Positions 1 through 8,317 of a DNA stretch of 58,862 nucleotides are shown piece by piece. Numbering within the stretch: position 1 is the stretch's first letter; every line of letters starts with the position of its first letter. This stretch comes from Roseobacter sp. SK209-2-6 (GTDB lineage: Bacteria; Pseudomonadota; Alphaproteobacteria; Rhodobacterales; Rhodobacteraceae): NCBI RefSeq assembly GCF_000169455.1, contig NZ_AAYC01000019.1, positions 1 through 58,862 of the forward strand, given 5' to 3'. A program made the translations under genes and the position numbers. The notes under the pieces are model-generated. The model did no database searches. It was not told where the DNA came from and worked only from the letters and a program-made list of their open reading frames with translations.

Positions 1-1
1 G

Positions 2-1086
2 AAGAGCGCTGGCGCGGCGGCATTGGCGGCGCCGCTGTATTCAAGAAGCGCTTTGGCTTCGTCGGGTGAAATTAATATTTTGATGTGGTCGGACTATCTG
101 CCACCAGAGTTTATCGCAGGTTTTGAAGCCAAGACCGGTATCAAGGTGAACTACACCGGGATCGGCTCAAACGAAGAAATCATCAACAAGATGAAGGCCA
201 CCAAGGGCCAGGGCTTTGACATTGTCTCGCCAACCAACAACCGTTCCCTGCAGTGGGGACCGCTGGAGCTGCTGAAGCCTTTTGACATGAATAAGGTCAA
301 TATCAGCGCGGTGAACCCGGCAATGGCGAAAATCGGTACCGATGCATGGAACTTTGACATGGTGGCGTCCATTGGCTGCCACATATCTGGGGCACCGAAG
401 GCATTGCCTATCGCACCGATAAATGGCTGCCAGAGGGCGATGCACCTTCTTACGGTGATGTCTGGTCGGAGGAAAATGCTGGCAAGACCATGGGCCGGGC
501 GCACTCGATGATGCTGGGGGCCGGCCTCTATATGGAAGCCTCGGGTGAAATGGACGAAGGCTCTGTCTGGGCCGCCTATGATGACGAAGACACCATGCGT
601 GAGGTCTGGGGCCAGATCACCGATTGGTGTATCTCGCGCAAGAACCGCATCAAACTGATCTGGAACGATGCGGATACCCAGAAAAACGGCCTGCTGAACG
701 AAGGTGTTGTAGTTGGTCAGACCTGGGATGGCCCACCGCTGGCGCTGAAATCCGCTGGTGAGCCGGTGCATTACCAGGCGCCGGTCGAAGGGGCGATGGC
801 CTGGGTTGACGGTATGTCCATGCCTGTTGGCGCACAGAACGAAGAGCAGGTCTATGCCTTCATCGACTACGCCTACGAGCAGGAGCCCGCAGGCAAAGCG
901 ATCGACAGCCATGGCTACAACTCGCCGGTTCTGGGCGCAGACACCCATTCCGGCGATGTCTACAAGAAGAACTTTGCGGAAGCCTATCCAGGCAGCTCGC
1001 TGGCCAATCTGAACCCATGGCCTGCGGAAGCCCCCTGGTATGCGGAAATCCGCACCGAGTTCGTGAACAAGTTCAAGAGCGCCTAA
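2..1086 (+). pseudogene. Polyamine-type ABC transporter substrate-binding protein, 5' partial and frameshifted
   Basis: Periplasmic binding protein of a PotD-like spermidine/putrescine family. The reading frame is open to the left edge and the first visible residues (KSAGAAALAAPLYSRSALAS) look like the end of a signal peptide, so the true start lies outside the window. The mature protein begins near GEINILMWSDYLPPEF. The frame is correct to about base 358 (WNFD); family-like sequence then resumes in the next frame as GGVHWLPHIWGTEGIAYRTD from about base 361, and runs to the stop at 1084-1086. Restoring one base (a G in the atggtggcg stretch at 359-367) would rejoin the halves. It heads an operon with the ATPase and permeases that follow. 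The break may be a real mutation or a sequencing error. The exact polyamine substrate is inferred from family only. Confidence 0.8.
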
Positions 1087-1240
1087 AGCAGCGCCTGACT
1101 TTCTGCTGGCTCCCGTACCTGTGTAGCGGGGGCCAGTTCCGCGCCAGCTTGCGCAAATTTCAACCTGAATGACCGAGCAGCTCTGATCTGCCGCTGGCCT
1201 GCCCAGCGGACAGGAAAGCTGCATACTGAGGAGAGACCAC

Positions 1241-2353
1241 ATGAGTGCAGGGGTCGGCGTAGATCTTGAGAACCTGTGGATCCGCTTTGGCGACTTTGTT
1301 GCCGTGCGCGACGCGAATGTGAACATAAACGGAGGGGATTTCTTTTCCTTCCTGGGGCCCTCGGGCTGCGGCAAGACCACGATCCTTCGGGCGGTCTCCG
1401 GCTTTCTGGAGCCCAGCGACGGCCGCGTGCTGATCGGGGGCAACAACATGAAGGGGATCGGGCCCAATAAACGCCCGACCGCGCTGATCTTCCAGAACCT
1501 AGCGCTGTTTCCGCTGATGAAGATCTGGGAAAACATCACCTTCTCGATGGAGATCAGGGGCGCCTCGGCCAAGGAGCGCCGCAAGCGGGCGGATGAGCTC
1601 TTGGATATGATCGCGTTGCCGGGGCAGGGCGACAAGCTGCCAAGCGAACTCTCCGGCGGTCAGCGCCAGCGGGTGGCCATTGCGCGTGCGCTCTGCGCCG
1701 AACCCGATGTGCTGCTGCTGGATGAGCCATTGTCGGCGCTGGACCTGAAGCTGCGCCAGCATATGCGTACCGAGCTGCGCGAGATCCAGCAGCGGGTGGG
1801 CATCACCTTTATCTACATCACCCACGACCAGGGCGAAGCCCTGACCATGTCGGACAATATTGCAGTGATGAAGGCCGGGGTGATCGACCAGATCGCCGAC
1901 GGCAAGACCATCTACAACGATCCCTCGACTGCCTTTGCCGCTTCCTTTGTGGGCGAAAACAACGTGTTCCGCGGCAAGGTCAAGCGCGTCATGGGCAATG
2001 AGGCCCTGATCGAAACCAATCGCTCAGGCGATCTGGTGGCGCGGATCTCATCGGCCAATCAGGGCCGGATGAAAGAGGGTGAGGATGCGATGATGTTCAT
2101 TCGGCCCGAAGCCTTTACCCTGGCGCCTGAAGGCGCCTCCGGTGATCATTTTGTCACCGCCAAGGTCAACCATGAGGAATTCGAGGGCAATGCTTTCAAC
2201 ATCTTCATGGAAGGTGAAGGTGGCAAGGAGCTGAAGGTCTCGATCCCCAACCTGGGGCAGTCCTTTGAGGATCACACCGGCCAGAACATCACCCTGGAAT
2301 ATGAGACGAACAATGCCGTCTGTGTTCCTGCGGGTGAGCTGGCAGCGGAATAG
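1241..2353 (+). CDS. potA: Polyamine-type ABC transporter ATP-binding protein
   Basis: Cytoplasmic ATPase that powers the adjacent permeases. Visible motifs are Walker A GPSGCGKTT (residues 39-47), Q-loop region FQNLALFP, signature LSGGQRQRVAIARAL (from about residue 138), Walker B LLLDEPLSALD (about 160-170) and the switch histidine in THDQGEA. The C-terminal third (about 240-370) fits the TOBE/OB-fold regulatory domain of PotA/CysA-type importers. At 370 residues it has the usual length. The ATG at 1241 follows gaggagag, a good ribosome binding site. It lies 154 bases after the binding protein and 12 bases before potB, so these genes are very probably co-transcribed. Confidence 0.93.
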   Translation: MSAGVGVDLENLWIRFGDFVAVRDANVNINGGDFFSFLGPSGCGKTTILRAVSGFLEPSDGRVLIGGNNMKGIGPNKRPTALIFQNLALFPLMKIWENITFSMEIRGASAKERRKRADELLDMIALPGQGDKLPSELSGGQRQRVAIARALCAEPDVLLLDEPLSALDLKLRQHMRTELREIQQRVGITFIYITHDQGEALTMSDNIAVMKAGVIDQIADGKTIYNDPSTAFAASFVGENNVFRGKVKRVMGNEALIETNRSGDLVARISSANQGRMKEGEDAMMFIRPEAFTLAPEGASGDHFVTAKVNHEEFEGNAFNIFMEGEGGKELKVSIPNLGQSFEDHTGQNITLEYETNNAVCVPAGELAAE

Positions 2354-2365
2354 GGAGACCGTTAC

Positions 2366-3285
2366 ATGCCCCGTTTCCTGAAGGAATTCTTCACGCGCAA
2401 CGGTGTCGGGATTGGCTCTTTGATGCTGGGCCTGGTTCTGTTCTGGACCATTGGCCTCATCATCCTGCCACAGCTCTCGATGCTCGACTTTTCGTTCCGG
2501 CCGAACCTGCCACCGCCAGAGGTTGGCGGCCCAAAGGATGTCTATACGCTGGAGAACTACAAATACCTGATCTTTGGCCCCGAGGGCGGTGGTCAGGCCT
2601 TTAACGCGGTGGACCTCAAGGTCTTCTTCCGCACCCTGGTGGCCGCGGTCTGCGTCACCGTCTTCAACCTGATCCTGTGCTATCCGATCGCCTATTACCT
2701 GGCCCAGAGTAAGGGTAATCACATTCGCATCTTTGCGCTGATGCTGATCATCCCCTATTGGATCAACGAGATCCTACGTGCCTTTGCCCTGCGCATCATC
2801 TTTGGTGAGACCGGGGTGCTGAACACGCTCCTGGTGGGCAGCGGTGTCTTTGACACGCCCTTTGACTTCATCCGCAACGATATCGCGCTCTATGCAGGCC
2901 TGGGTTACGCCTATATCCTGTTGATGATCTTCCCGATCTACAATGTGATCGAGAGTCTGGACCGCAATCAGATCGAAGCGGCGCGGGATATGGGAGCCAG
3001 CTGGCCGATGATCCACCGCCGGGTGGTGATCCCCTATGCCAAGCCGGGGATCAGCTCTGGCTGCACCATGGTCTTCATGCTCTCGGCTGGCGCGCTGGCG
3101 GCACCACAGATCCTGGGCGGGCCCTCGTCGCTCTGGTTCACCCAGCTGATCACCAACCATTTCACCAACAACTCTGACTGGCCACAGGGGGCAGCCTATG
3201 CGGTGGTGCTGCTGGTGACCTGTATCCTCCTGGTGCTTGCCATCATGCGCCTGTTCAAAGTCATATGGGAGATATCGGCAAATGA
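2366..3285 (+). CDS. potB: Polyamine-type ABC transporter permease PotB-like, frameshift at extreme 3' end
   Basis: Inner-membrane permease of the binding-protein-dependent type. It has an N-terminal membrane segment (about residues 17-38), a periplasmic loop, then a cluster of five hydrophobic helices carrying the EAA-type loop (IEAARDMGASWPMIHRRVVIPYAKPGI), which docks on PotA. As read, the frame runs past the start of the next gene to 3433, ending in unrelated residues. If one base is restored near 3257-3264 the protein ends FKVHMGDIGK at a TGA (3283-3285) that overlaps the ATG of the next gene in the common ATGA arrangement. This strongly suggests a one-base deletion or sequencing error. 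The given end is the restored one. Confidence 0.85.
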
Positions 3286-4559
3286 AGAACTTCTCCTTCA
3301 TGCGGCTGAGCCTCTGGTTCTACCTGGCGATCTTCTTCGCCTATCTCCTGGGGCCACTGGTGATCATGTCGGTCACTGCCTTCAACTCCCCGGGCTTCCC
3401 GCGGATGACGCCCTGGGAATGCCTGACCTTTGAATGGTTCGGAGCCCTGTTCAGCGATGAGCGGATCCTCAACGGGATCTGGAACTCGATCCTGGTGGGC
3501 TTTGGCACCGTAATCCTCTCCGTTTCCATGGGGCTGGCAGGTGCGCTGATGCTGACCCAGATCTGGCCCAAACTGCGCGCCACCTATTACACGGTGATCA
3601 TCGCGCCGATCCTCATCCCTGGGGTGGTTCTCGGCATCTCGACCCTGGTGTTCTGGGACCGGATCAACCGGATGCTGGGCCTGGGGGCGGATAGTTTCCT
3701 GTCCAACGGGCTGTTCCTGACCATCATTGGTCAGTCCACCTTTATCGCCAGCTACTGCATGCTGGTGCTGGTGGCGCGTCTGCAGCGCTATGATATCGCG
3801 CTGACAGAGGCGGCTCTGGACCTGGGCGCAACCCATGCGCAGGCCTTCCGCAAGGTGCTCTTGCCCTTCATGAAGCCTGCCATTGCCTCTGCGGCGGTGC
3901 TGGCCTTCCTGGCGAGTTTTGAGAACTACAACACCACCACCTTCACCTTTGGCGAATATCCAACCCTGACCATCGAGCTGGCGCAGAAGGTGCGCTACGG
4001 TATCACGCCCGCGATCTCGGCCCTGGCCTTTATCATCGTGGTGCTGACGGTCTTTGCAGCGCTCGCCAATGAGGCCAATCTGCGCCGCAAGGAACTGGTC
4101 GCAAAGGCGCGCAAAGAAGCAACCGTGGAAGAGCTTTCCTCCGGTCGCATCCGCATGCCAGGCTTCCTCAGCTCCAACTGGGCTGCTGTTGCGCTGGTGG
4201 TTGTGGCCTGTGCCACGGTTGTGGTGGTCGGAACCGCAACGGTCTACAGCCCGCAGCAATGTATCGCCGATGTGCAGGAGCAAAAGCGCCTGGAAACCGA
4301 GGAGCGGATCAACGAGCTGCGCCGCCAACGCGACCTGCGCCGTCAGCAGCAGCAGGAAGCCGAACAGGGCAATGCCGCTGAACCAAACCAGTCGCAGCCA
4401 ACTGGCAATAACTCAGGCTTCGGAAATGTTTTTGCCCCAAGTGCTTTGTCCGGCGAGGAGGAAGAGGCATCCGAAGCGGAGGAGGCGCCATCTGGTAACA
4501 ACTCCGGATTTGGCAATGTCTTTGACCCCGGTAGCCTAAACTCCGGTCAAGACAACTAG
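3282..4559 (+). CDS. potC: Polyamine-type ABC transporter permease PotC-like with unusual C-terminal extension
   Basis: Second inner-membrane permease. Residues 1 to about 285 form a normal PotC-type permease with six membrane segments and an EAA loop (LTEAALDLGATHAQAFRKVLLPFMKPA). About 140 further residues follow: a seventh hydrophobic segment (AAVALVVVACATVVVVG, roughly 305-325), a charged Arg/Glu/Gln-rich probable coiled coil (about 330-365), and an acidic tail with two copies of GNNSGFGNVF (near residues 375 and 405), each followed by a short P-S-L type ending. Typical PotC proteins are 260-290 residues and lack this tail. The ATG at 3282 is chosen because it overlaps the restored potB stop; an upstream TTG in the same frame would add 15 non-family residues. 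Confidence 0.88.
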   Translation: MKNFSFMRLSLWFYLAIFFAYLLGPLVIMSVTAFNSPGFPRMTPWECLTFEWFGALFSDERILNGIWNSILVGFGTVILSVSMGLAGALMLTQIWPKLRATYYTVIIAPILIPGVVLGISTLVFWDRINRMLGLGADSFLSNGLFLTIIGQSTFIASYCMLVLVARLQRYDIALTEAALDLGATHAQAFRKVLLPFMKPAIASAAVLAFLASFENYNTTTFTFGEYPTLTIELAQKVRYGITPAISALAFIIVVLTVFAALANEANLRRKELVAKARKEATVEELSSGRIRMPGFLSSNWAAVALVVVACATVVVVGTATVYSPQQCIADVQEQKRLETEERINELRRQRDLRRQQQQEAEQGNAAEPNQSQPTGNNSGFGNVFAPSALSGEEEEASEAEEAPSGNNSGFGNVFDPGSLNSGQDN

Positions 4560-4583
4560 GCAGATCCGAACACATAGAACGCA

Positions 4584-4625
4584 AAGGCCCCGCCCGGATT
4601 TCAAATCCGGGCGGGGCCTTCTTTT
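4584..4625 (+). terminator. Rho-independent terminator of the polyamine transport operon
   Basis: A perfect 18-bp inverted repeat has its left arm at 4584-4601 (aaggccccgcccggattt) and its right arm at 4603-4620, followed by cttttcc. It lies 24 bases after the potC stop codon and is the natural operon end. Confidence 0.9.
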
Positions 4626-4789
4626 CCTGCAAGGGTGAGCGATAGGTGAACTGCGACTCCTATTACTTCCGAGGGTAAGGGGATCGCCCCAGTTAAGCCA
4701 TCATCTTTTCCCGGAACACTTCGGCCATCGTCTTACTCACCGATTGGTGTTTTCTACTATCCCTCTCTACCAAGGGAGGGACGGATCGC
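4626..4789. other. Non-coding spacer before the IS region
   Basis: No gene is supported here. On the minus strand, about 4694-4739 reads VSKTMAEVFREKMMA followed by a stop, which could be the tail of a lost gene or transposase; I do not recognise it with confidence. The stretch ends directly at the left end of the truncated IS3 copy. Confidence 0.4.
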
Positions 4790-4845
4790 TGAGCCTCCCC
4801 AACTGAACTGGTCCACCGCTATGTTTAGGAACCGGAGGGCCAAGA

Positions 4846-5130
4846 ATGGCGAACAAGCGACCGAAGCCCGAAGAGATTGTCTCGAAGTTGCGGCAGGTTG
4901 AAGTTCTGATGGGGCAAAGCATGCGCCGTCTGGATGCGATCAGACAGATCGGCGTTGTCGAACAGACCTATTATCGCTGGCGCAAGCAATACGGTGGAAT
5001 GGGAATAGATCAGTTGAAGGAGCTGAAGCGGCTCCCGAAGGAGAACGACCGGTTGAGGCGAGCTGTGTCTGACCTGACGCTCGACAAGCTGATCTTGACG
5101 GAGGCCGCAAAGGGAGTGATGGCCGTCTAG
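4846..5130 (+). CDS. IS3-family transposase OrfA (copy 1)
   Basis: This 94-residue DNA-binding subunit has an HTH_Tnp_1-type fold (residues about 1-60, with YYRWRKQYGGMG) followed by a leucine-zipper-like helix (LKELKRLPKENDRLRRAVSDL). It is near identical to OrfA of copy 2 at 7155. The last residues (KGVMAV) differ from copy 2 (RGNF) because of extra DNA at the junction, so the usual -1 frameshift to OrfB is probably lost. The element is truncated and is unlikely to transpose by itself. Confidence 0.9.
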   Translation: MANKRPKPEEIVSKLRQVEVLMGQSMRRLDAIRQIGVVEQTYYRWRKQYGGMGIDQLKELKRLPKENDRLRRAVSDLTLDKLILTEAAKGVMAV

Positions 5131-5141
5131 GAATTGATCCT

Positions 5142-5612
5142 GTGGATCAATTCAGGCCCGAACGGGCGGAGCCCCTGAGCCCCGCTCGTCGTCGTGCTTG
5201 CATCGACCATGTCCGCAGCCAGTTCAAAGTATCTGAACGCAGAGCCTGCCGAGTGCTGGGGCAACATCGTTCGACACAGAGACATGTCCCGAGAGGCTGT
5301 GCAGATGAGGATCGTTCGGTTGCCGATATGATCGAGTTGGCCAGGCAGTATGGCTGCTACGGCTATCGTCGGATTGCGGTCTTGCTCAGAGATGCAGGCT
5401 GGTCGGTCAGCGACGGGCGTGTCGAACGGCTCTGGCGGCGAGAGGGGCTGAAGGCTCCAGCTAAGCAACCCAAGAAGGGGCGGCTCTGGCTGAATGACGG
5501 ATCATGCGTGCGGCTGCGGCCGGAATATCAGAACCATGTCTGGTCCTATGACTTCGTTCATTGCCGGACAGATGACGGGAAGGCGTTCCGGACGCTGAAC
5601 ATCATTGATGAT
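5142..5612 (+). pseudogene. IS3-family transposase OrfB, 5' half only (copy 1)
   Basis: This is the N-terminal half of the DDE transposase. It carries the HTH_21-like segment (SERRACRVLGQHRSTQRHVP), the RLWRREGLK region and the start of the rve integrase core with the first catalytic aspartate context (VWSYDFVHCRTDDGKAFRTLNI). The second Asp and the Glu of the DDE triad, which copy 2 has, are missing. The frame continues without a stop into foreign sequence, giving a 354-residue chimeric reading frame ending at 6206. Confidence 0.88.
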
Positions 5613-6206
5613 CTTTCCGAAAGAATTGATACGGCAAGACTGAGTGTTAAAGCATTGGAAGATGCCGTCAATCCGGATGAAGTAGGTCAAAGGCCAGATA
5701 CGTTCCTCAATTTGATCAGCCGACAAATGTCCGAGTATGCACGACACCTCGATCTCGAGCACGGATCCGATTCAGTTCGGCTTGATTTGAAGAAACTCAC
5801 CGTTGTTGCTGATACACCAACAAGGCCAATTTCCCTCAATCAGATGGGCAGTGCTGAGAACTGGGTAAACTATCATGTCTTGACACATCTTTCGCTTCAC
5901 CATTGGTACCGCAATCAGAAACGTCCTGTTCCAGGTTTCATGATTTTTGATCAACCATCGCAAGCACACTACCCGCCGGATCGTGACCAAAACGAGGATG
6001 GAAGCCTAGAACCTTTGGGAGACGCAGATTGTCGAGCAGTCCACGACCTATTCAAGCTAGTGCACAGTGTTGCTCAGGATATTGGCGATGGCTTTCAGTG
6101 CATCGTGTTGGATCATGCGAGGATTGCCGAACCTTGGTTCAACGAGTCGATTGTGGAGGAGTGGCGTGGTGACAGGCGCCTCGTTCCACTGGGGTGGGCT
6201 GACTAG
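5613..6206 (+). pseudogene. C-terminal fragment of a DUF3732-like SMC/RecN-type ATPase (ABC three-component defence family)
   Basis: About 198 residues are read in frame with the truncated transposase. They contain an ABC-ATPase signature-like region (LNQMGSAENWVNYHVLTHLSLHHWY) followed about 20 residues later by a Walker-B-like strand with the unusual D-Q-P-S-Q motif (PGFMIFDQPSQAHYP). This combination is characteristic, as I know the family, of DUF3732 proteins, the large ATPase of ABC three-component conflict systems. The tail (FQCIVLDHARIAEPWFNESIVEEWRGD) fits the end of such proteins. The N-terminal Walker A half and the partner genes are absent, so this is a relic left after IS-mediated deletion. 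Confidence 0.72.
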
Positions 6207-6357
6207 CCTTGATGCTATGATGAATCTCGCAACCATTAGTCCAAATGCTCTATAATTAACATAATAAACCTTACGCGATAATTTAGATGTAGCCGGGCAC
6301 ATTCTAAACTGGGTTGCGACAAATCCCCTATCTTGCTGAAAAGCAAGGAGAACGGAC
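6207..6357. other. AT-richer junction DNA
   Basis: This short non-coding stretch lies between the DUF3732 relic and the mosaic transposase. It is richer in A and T than its surroundings (ctataattaacataataaac) and ends with a ribosome binding site (aaggagaacgg) for the ATG at 6358. It probably includes the left end of an IS30-like element, whose inverted repeat I could not fix because the other end is missing. Confidence 0.4.
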
Positions 6358-7098
6358 ATGGCCCACACAGAGCTTGATTTGCGTGAGAGACGCACAATTG
6401 AAGACATGCGAATGAAAAAGTGCCTGTGAGCAAGATTGCAGCTGAGATCGGCAGACATCGTTCGACGGTTTATCGAGAGATCAAGAGGAACTATTTCTCA
6501 GACGAAGAACTGCCGTACTTGAGCGGCTATTACGGGATGAATGCTCAGAAATACGCATCAGCGGTCCGGCACAAGGCGCGCGGCAAACCTCCGAACAACC
6601 GCATTCATCATGCCAAGCGCGATTATGTGCTGAGCCTGATCAAAGACAGCTACGCGGATTTCGGGCCGACTTTGGCGGCTGAGATGCTGGCCGAACATCA
6701 CGGATTCAAAGTGTCGCGCGAAACGGTTCGGAAGTGGATGCAGGAAGACGGCATCTGGTTGTCACGCAAGCAGCGCCGGACATTTCATCAACCACGTCTG
6801 CGACGGGAATGTTTTGGCGAGTTGATCCAGATCGATGGTTCTGACCACCGTTGGTTCGAGGATCGGGGTGATCCCTGCACCCTGCTCGTCTTCATCGACG
6901 ACGCCACCAGCACGCTTGATGGAACTGCGGTTTGTGACGTCCGAGAGTACGTTCAGCTATTTCGAGGCACTGGAAAGCTATCTGCTCAAGCATGGCCGCC
7001 CGGTCGCTTTCTACAGTGACAAGCACACGGTGTTTCGGGTTCCAAAACCCAGCGAGCACATGACGGGCATGACCCAATTCGGGCGCGCTCTGGCTGAG
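6358..7098 (+). pseudogene. Mosaic transposase: IS30-like N-terminus joined to ISNCY-like DDE core, frameshifted and truncated
   Basis: The ATG at 6358 starts MAHTELDLRERRTIEDM. After a one-base loss near 6415 the frame continues as KVPVSKIAAEIGRHRSTVYREIKRN, the helix-turn-helix typical of IS30 transposases. From about residue 70 (near 6575-6590) the sequence changes to an ISNCY-like type (PPNNRIHHAKRDYVL, YADFGPTLAAEMLAEHHG, GELIQIDGSDHRWFEDRG). An extra base at about 6911-6912 shifts the frame again; the ISNCY sequence resumes as RLMELRFVTSESTFSYFEAL and runs to LA at 7098, where the IS3 copy 2 left end cuts it. With three lesions it is certainly non-functional. Confidence 0.75.
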
Positions 7099-7124
7099 TG
7101 ATCCTCCCCCACTGAAGTGATCCG
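7099..7124 (+). repeat. Left terminal inverted repeat of IS3 copy 2
   Basis: Starts TGATCCTCCCCCACTGAAGT. It matches the right end with one gap and a few mismatches, and matches the left end of copy 1 at 4790. The TG terminal dinucleotide is typical of IS3 elements. Confidence 0.8.
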
Positions 7125-7154
7125 CCCGTATAGTTAGGAAACGGAGGATCAGAT

Positions 7155-7433
7155 ATGGGAATCAAGCGACACAAGCCCGAAGAGATTGTCACGAAGTTAC
7201 GGCAGGTTGAGGTGCTTTGCGGCCAAGGGATGCCGCGCGTAGACGCCATTCGACAGGTGCAGATTACAGAACAAACCTTCTATCGCTGGCGCAAGCAATA
7301 TGGCGGTATGGGAACCGACCAACTGAAGGAACTAAAGCGACTTCAGAAGGAGAATGACCGGCTGCGTTGGGCAGTTTCTGATCTGACATTGGACAAGCTC
7401 ATTCTGTCGGAAGCTGCACGGGGAAACTTCTGA
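7155..7433 (+). CDS. IS3-family transposase OrfA (copy 2)
   Basis: This 92-residue protein carries a helix-turn-helix (TFYRWRKQYGGMG) and a coiled-coil leucine zipper (LKELKRLQKENDRLRWAVSDL). It binds the IS ends and, through a programmed -1 frameshift near its stop codon, is normally extended into OrfB to give the active transposase. The OrfB frame is open from just inside the orfA end (LLSPSRRRNCIDHV), consistent with such frameshifting. The ATG at 7155 follows cggagga. It is near identical to the copy 1 OrfA. Confidence 0.92.
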   Translation: MGIKRHKPEEIVTKLRQVEVLCGQGMPRVDAIRQVQITEQTFYRWRKQYGGMGTDQLKELKRLQKENDRLRWAVSDLTLDKLILSEAARGNF

Positions 7434-7465
7434 GCCCCTCGCGCCGCCGTAACTGCATTGATCAT

Positions 7466-8281
7466 GTGCGACGCCAGTTCCACGTCTCAGAGCGTCGCGC
7501 CTGCCGTGTTCTGGGACAGCACCGTTCCACACAGAGGCGGGTGCCTGTTGGACGTGCTGACGAAGACCGGTTGGTGTCTGACATGATCGAACTGACACGC
7601 CAATATGGTCGATACGGTTACCGTCGGATAGCGGCTCTTCTGAGAGACGCCGGCTGGCAAATCAACGACAAACGTGTTGAGCGCCTATGGCGGCGTGAGG
7701 GGCTGAAAGTTCCAATGAAACAACCGAAGAAAGGACGGCTCTGGCTGAACGACGGGTCGTGTGTTCGACTCCGGCCCGAATATCGTGACCATGTCTGGTC
7801 CTATGACTTCGTGCACCATCGAACGGATGACGGGAAAGCGTTCCGGACACTGAACATTCTGGATGAACACAGCCGGGAATGCCTGGCGATCCGGGTGAAG
7901 AGGCGCTTGAACTCGGCAGAAGTTATTGACGCGCTGACAGATCTTTTCATCCTGCGTGGCGTTCCTGCTTTCATCAGATCAGATAATGGCCCAGAGTTCA
8001 TTGCTCAGGCCGTTCGAGATTGGATCGCAGCGGTCGGTGCCCAAACGGCCTACATTGAACCAGGATCACCTTGGGAGAACGGATACTGTGAAAGCTTCAA
8101 CGCGCGCTTCAGAGACGAGCTGCTGAATGGAGAGGTATTTTACAGCCTGCGTGAAGCCCAGATCCTGATTGAACAATGGAGAAATCACTACAACACAAAA
8201 CGGCCGCATAGTGCTCTGGGCTATCGCCCACCGGCTCCGGAAGCCATCGTTCCGGTGGAAACCAGGCCGATCATGCACTAA
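7466..8281 (+). CDS. IS3-family transposase OrfB, DDE integrase (copy 2)
   Basis: This 271-residue catalytic part is read from the GTG at 7466, although the frame is open upstream to about 7427 and is probably entered by frameshifting from orfA. It contains an HTH_21-like segment, the first Asp in VWSYDFVHHRTDDG, the second Asp in FIRSDNGPEFIAQAVRDW and the Glu in GSPWENGYCESFNARFRDELL, so the DDE triad is complete. The C-terminus has the standard WRNHYNTKRPHSALGYRPP box. It appears intact and potentially active. Confidence 0.93.
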   Translation: MRRQFHVSERRACRVLGQHRSTQRRVPVGRADEDRLVSDMIELTRQYGRYGYRRIAALLRDAGWQINDKRVERLWRREGLKVPMKQPKKGRLWLNDGSCVRLRPEYRDHVWSYDFVHHRTDDGKAFRTLNILDEHSRECLAIRVKRRLNSAEVIDALTDLFILRGVPAFIRSDNGPEFIAQAVRDWIAAVGAQTAYIEPGSPWENGYCESFNARFRDELLNGEVFYSLREAQILIEQWRNHYNTKRPHSALGYRPPAPEAIVPVETRPIMH

Positions 8282-8289
8282 CACTCACA

Positions 8290-8315
8290 CTGGACCACTT
8301 CGATGGGGCTGATCA
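8290..8315 (-). repeat. Right terminal inverted repeat of IS3 copy 2
   Basis: Read on the minus strand from 8315 it is TGATCAGCCCCATCGAAGTG, the partner of the left repeat at 7099. Copy 1 has no equivalent. Confidence 0.8.
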
Positions 8316-8317
8316 CT

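Larger units (their letters stand above)
4790..5612 (+). mobile_element. Truncated IS3-family insertion sequence, copy 1
   Basis: The left terminus TGAGCCTCCCCAACTGAACT closely resembles the left end of the complete copy at 7099. It contains orfA and the first half of orfB. Similarity to the complete copy stops abruptly at about 5608-5616, after the residues TLNI, where unrelated DUF3732-like sequence starts. The right half and right inverted repeat are absent. The orfA/orfB junction carries about 50 bases absent from copy 2, including a hairpin with 10-base arms (5131-5140 and 5144-5153). Both copies point the same way. Confidence 0.85.
7099..8315 (+). mobile_element. Complete IS3-family insertion sequence, copy 2
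   Basis: This 1217-bp element has imperfect inverted repeats: the left end begins TGATCCTCCCCCACTGAAGT (7099) and the right end read inwards begins TGATCAGCCCCATCGAAGTG (8315 backwards). It carries orfA and orfB in the usual overlapping arrangement with an intact DDE transposase. It inserted into the mosaic transposase. The flanking bases (ctgag before, ctcta after) do not form a target duplication, suggesting later recombination or deletion at one side. The right end is only two bases from the stop codon of the histidine kinase. Confidence 0.9.

Noticed and set aside
151-1635. Long minus-strand frame of 494 codons opposite the binding protein and potA
   Set aside because: It is a shadow: the plus strand shows clear ABC transporter motifs over the same bases, and the minus-strand translation has no family features and spans the intergenic gap.
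3261-4328. Minus-strand frame of 355 codons opposite potC
   Set aside because: Composition is His/Gln/Arg-rich, typical of the antisense of a GC-rich membrane protein gene; the plus strand is a clear permease.
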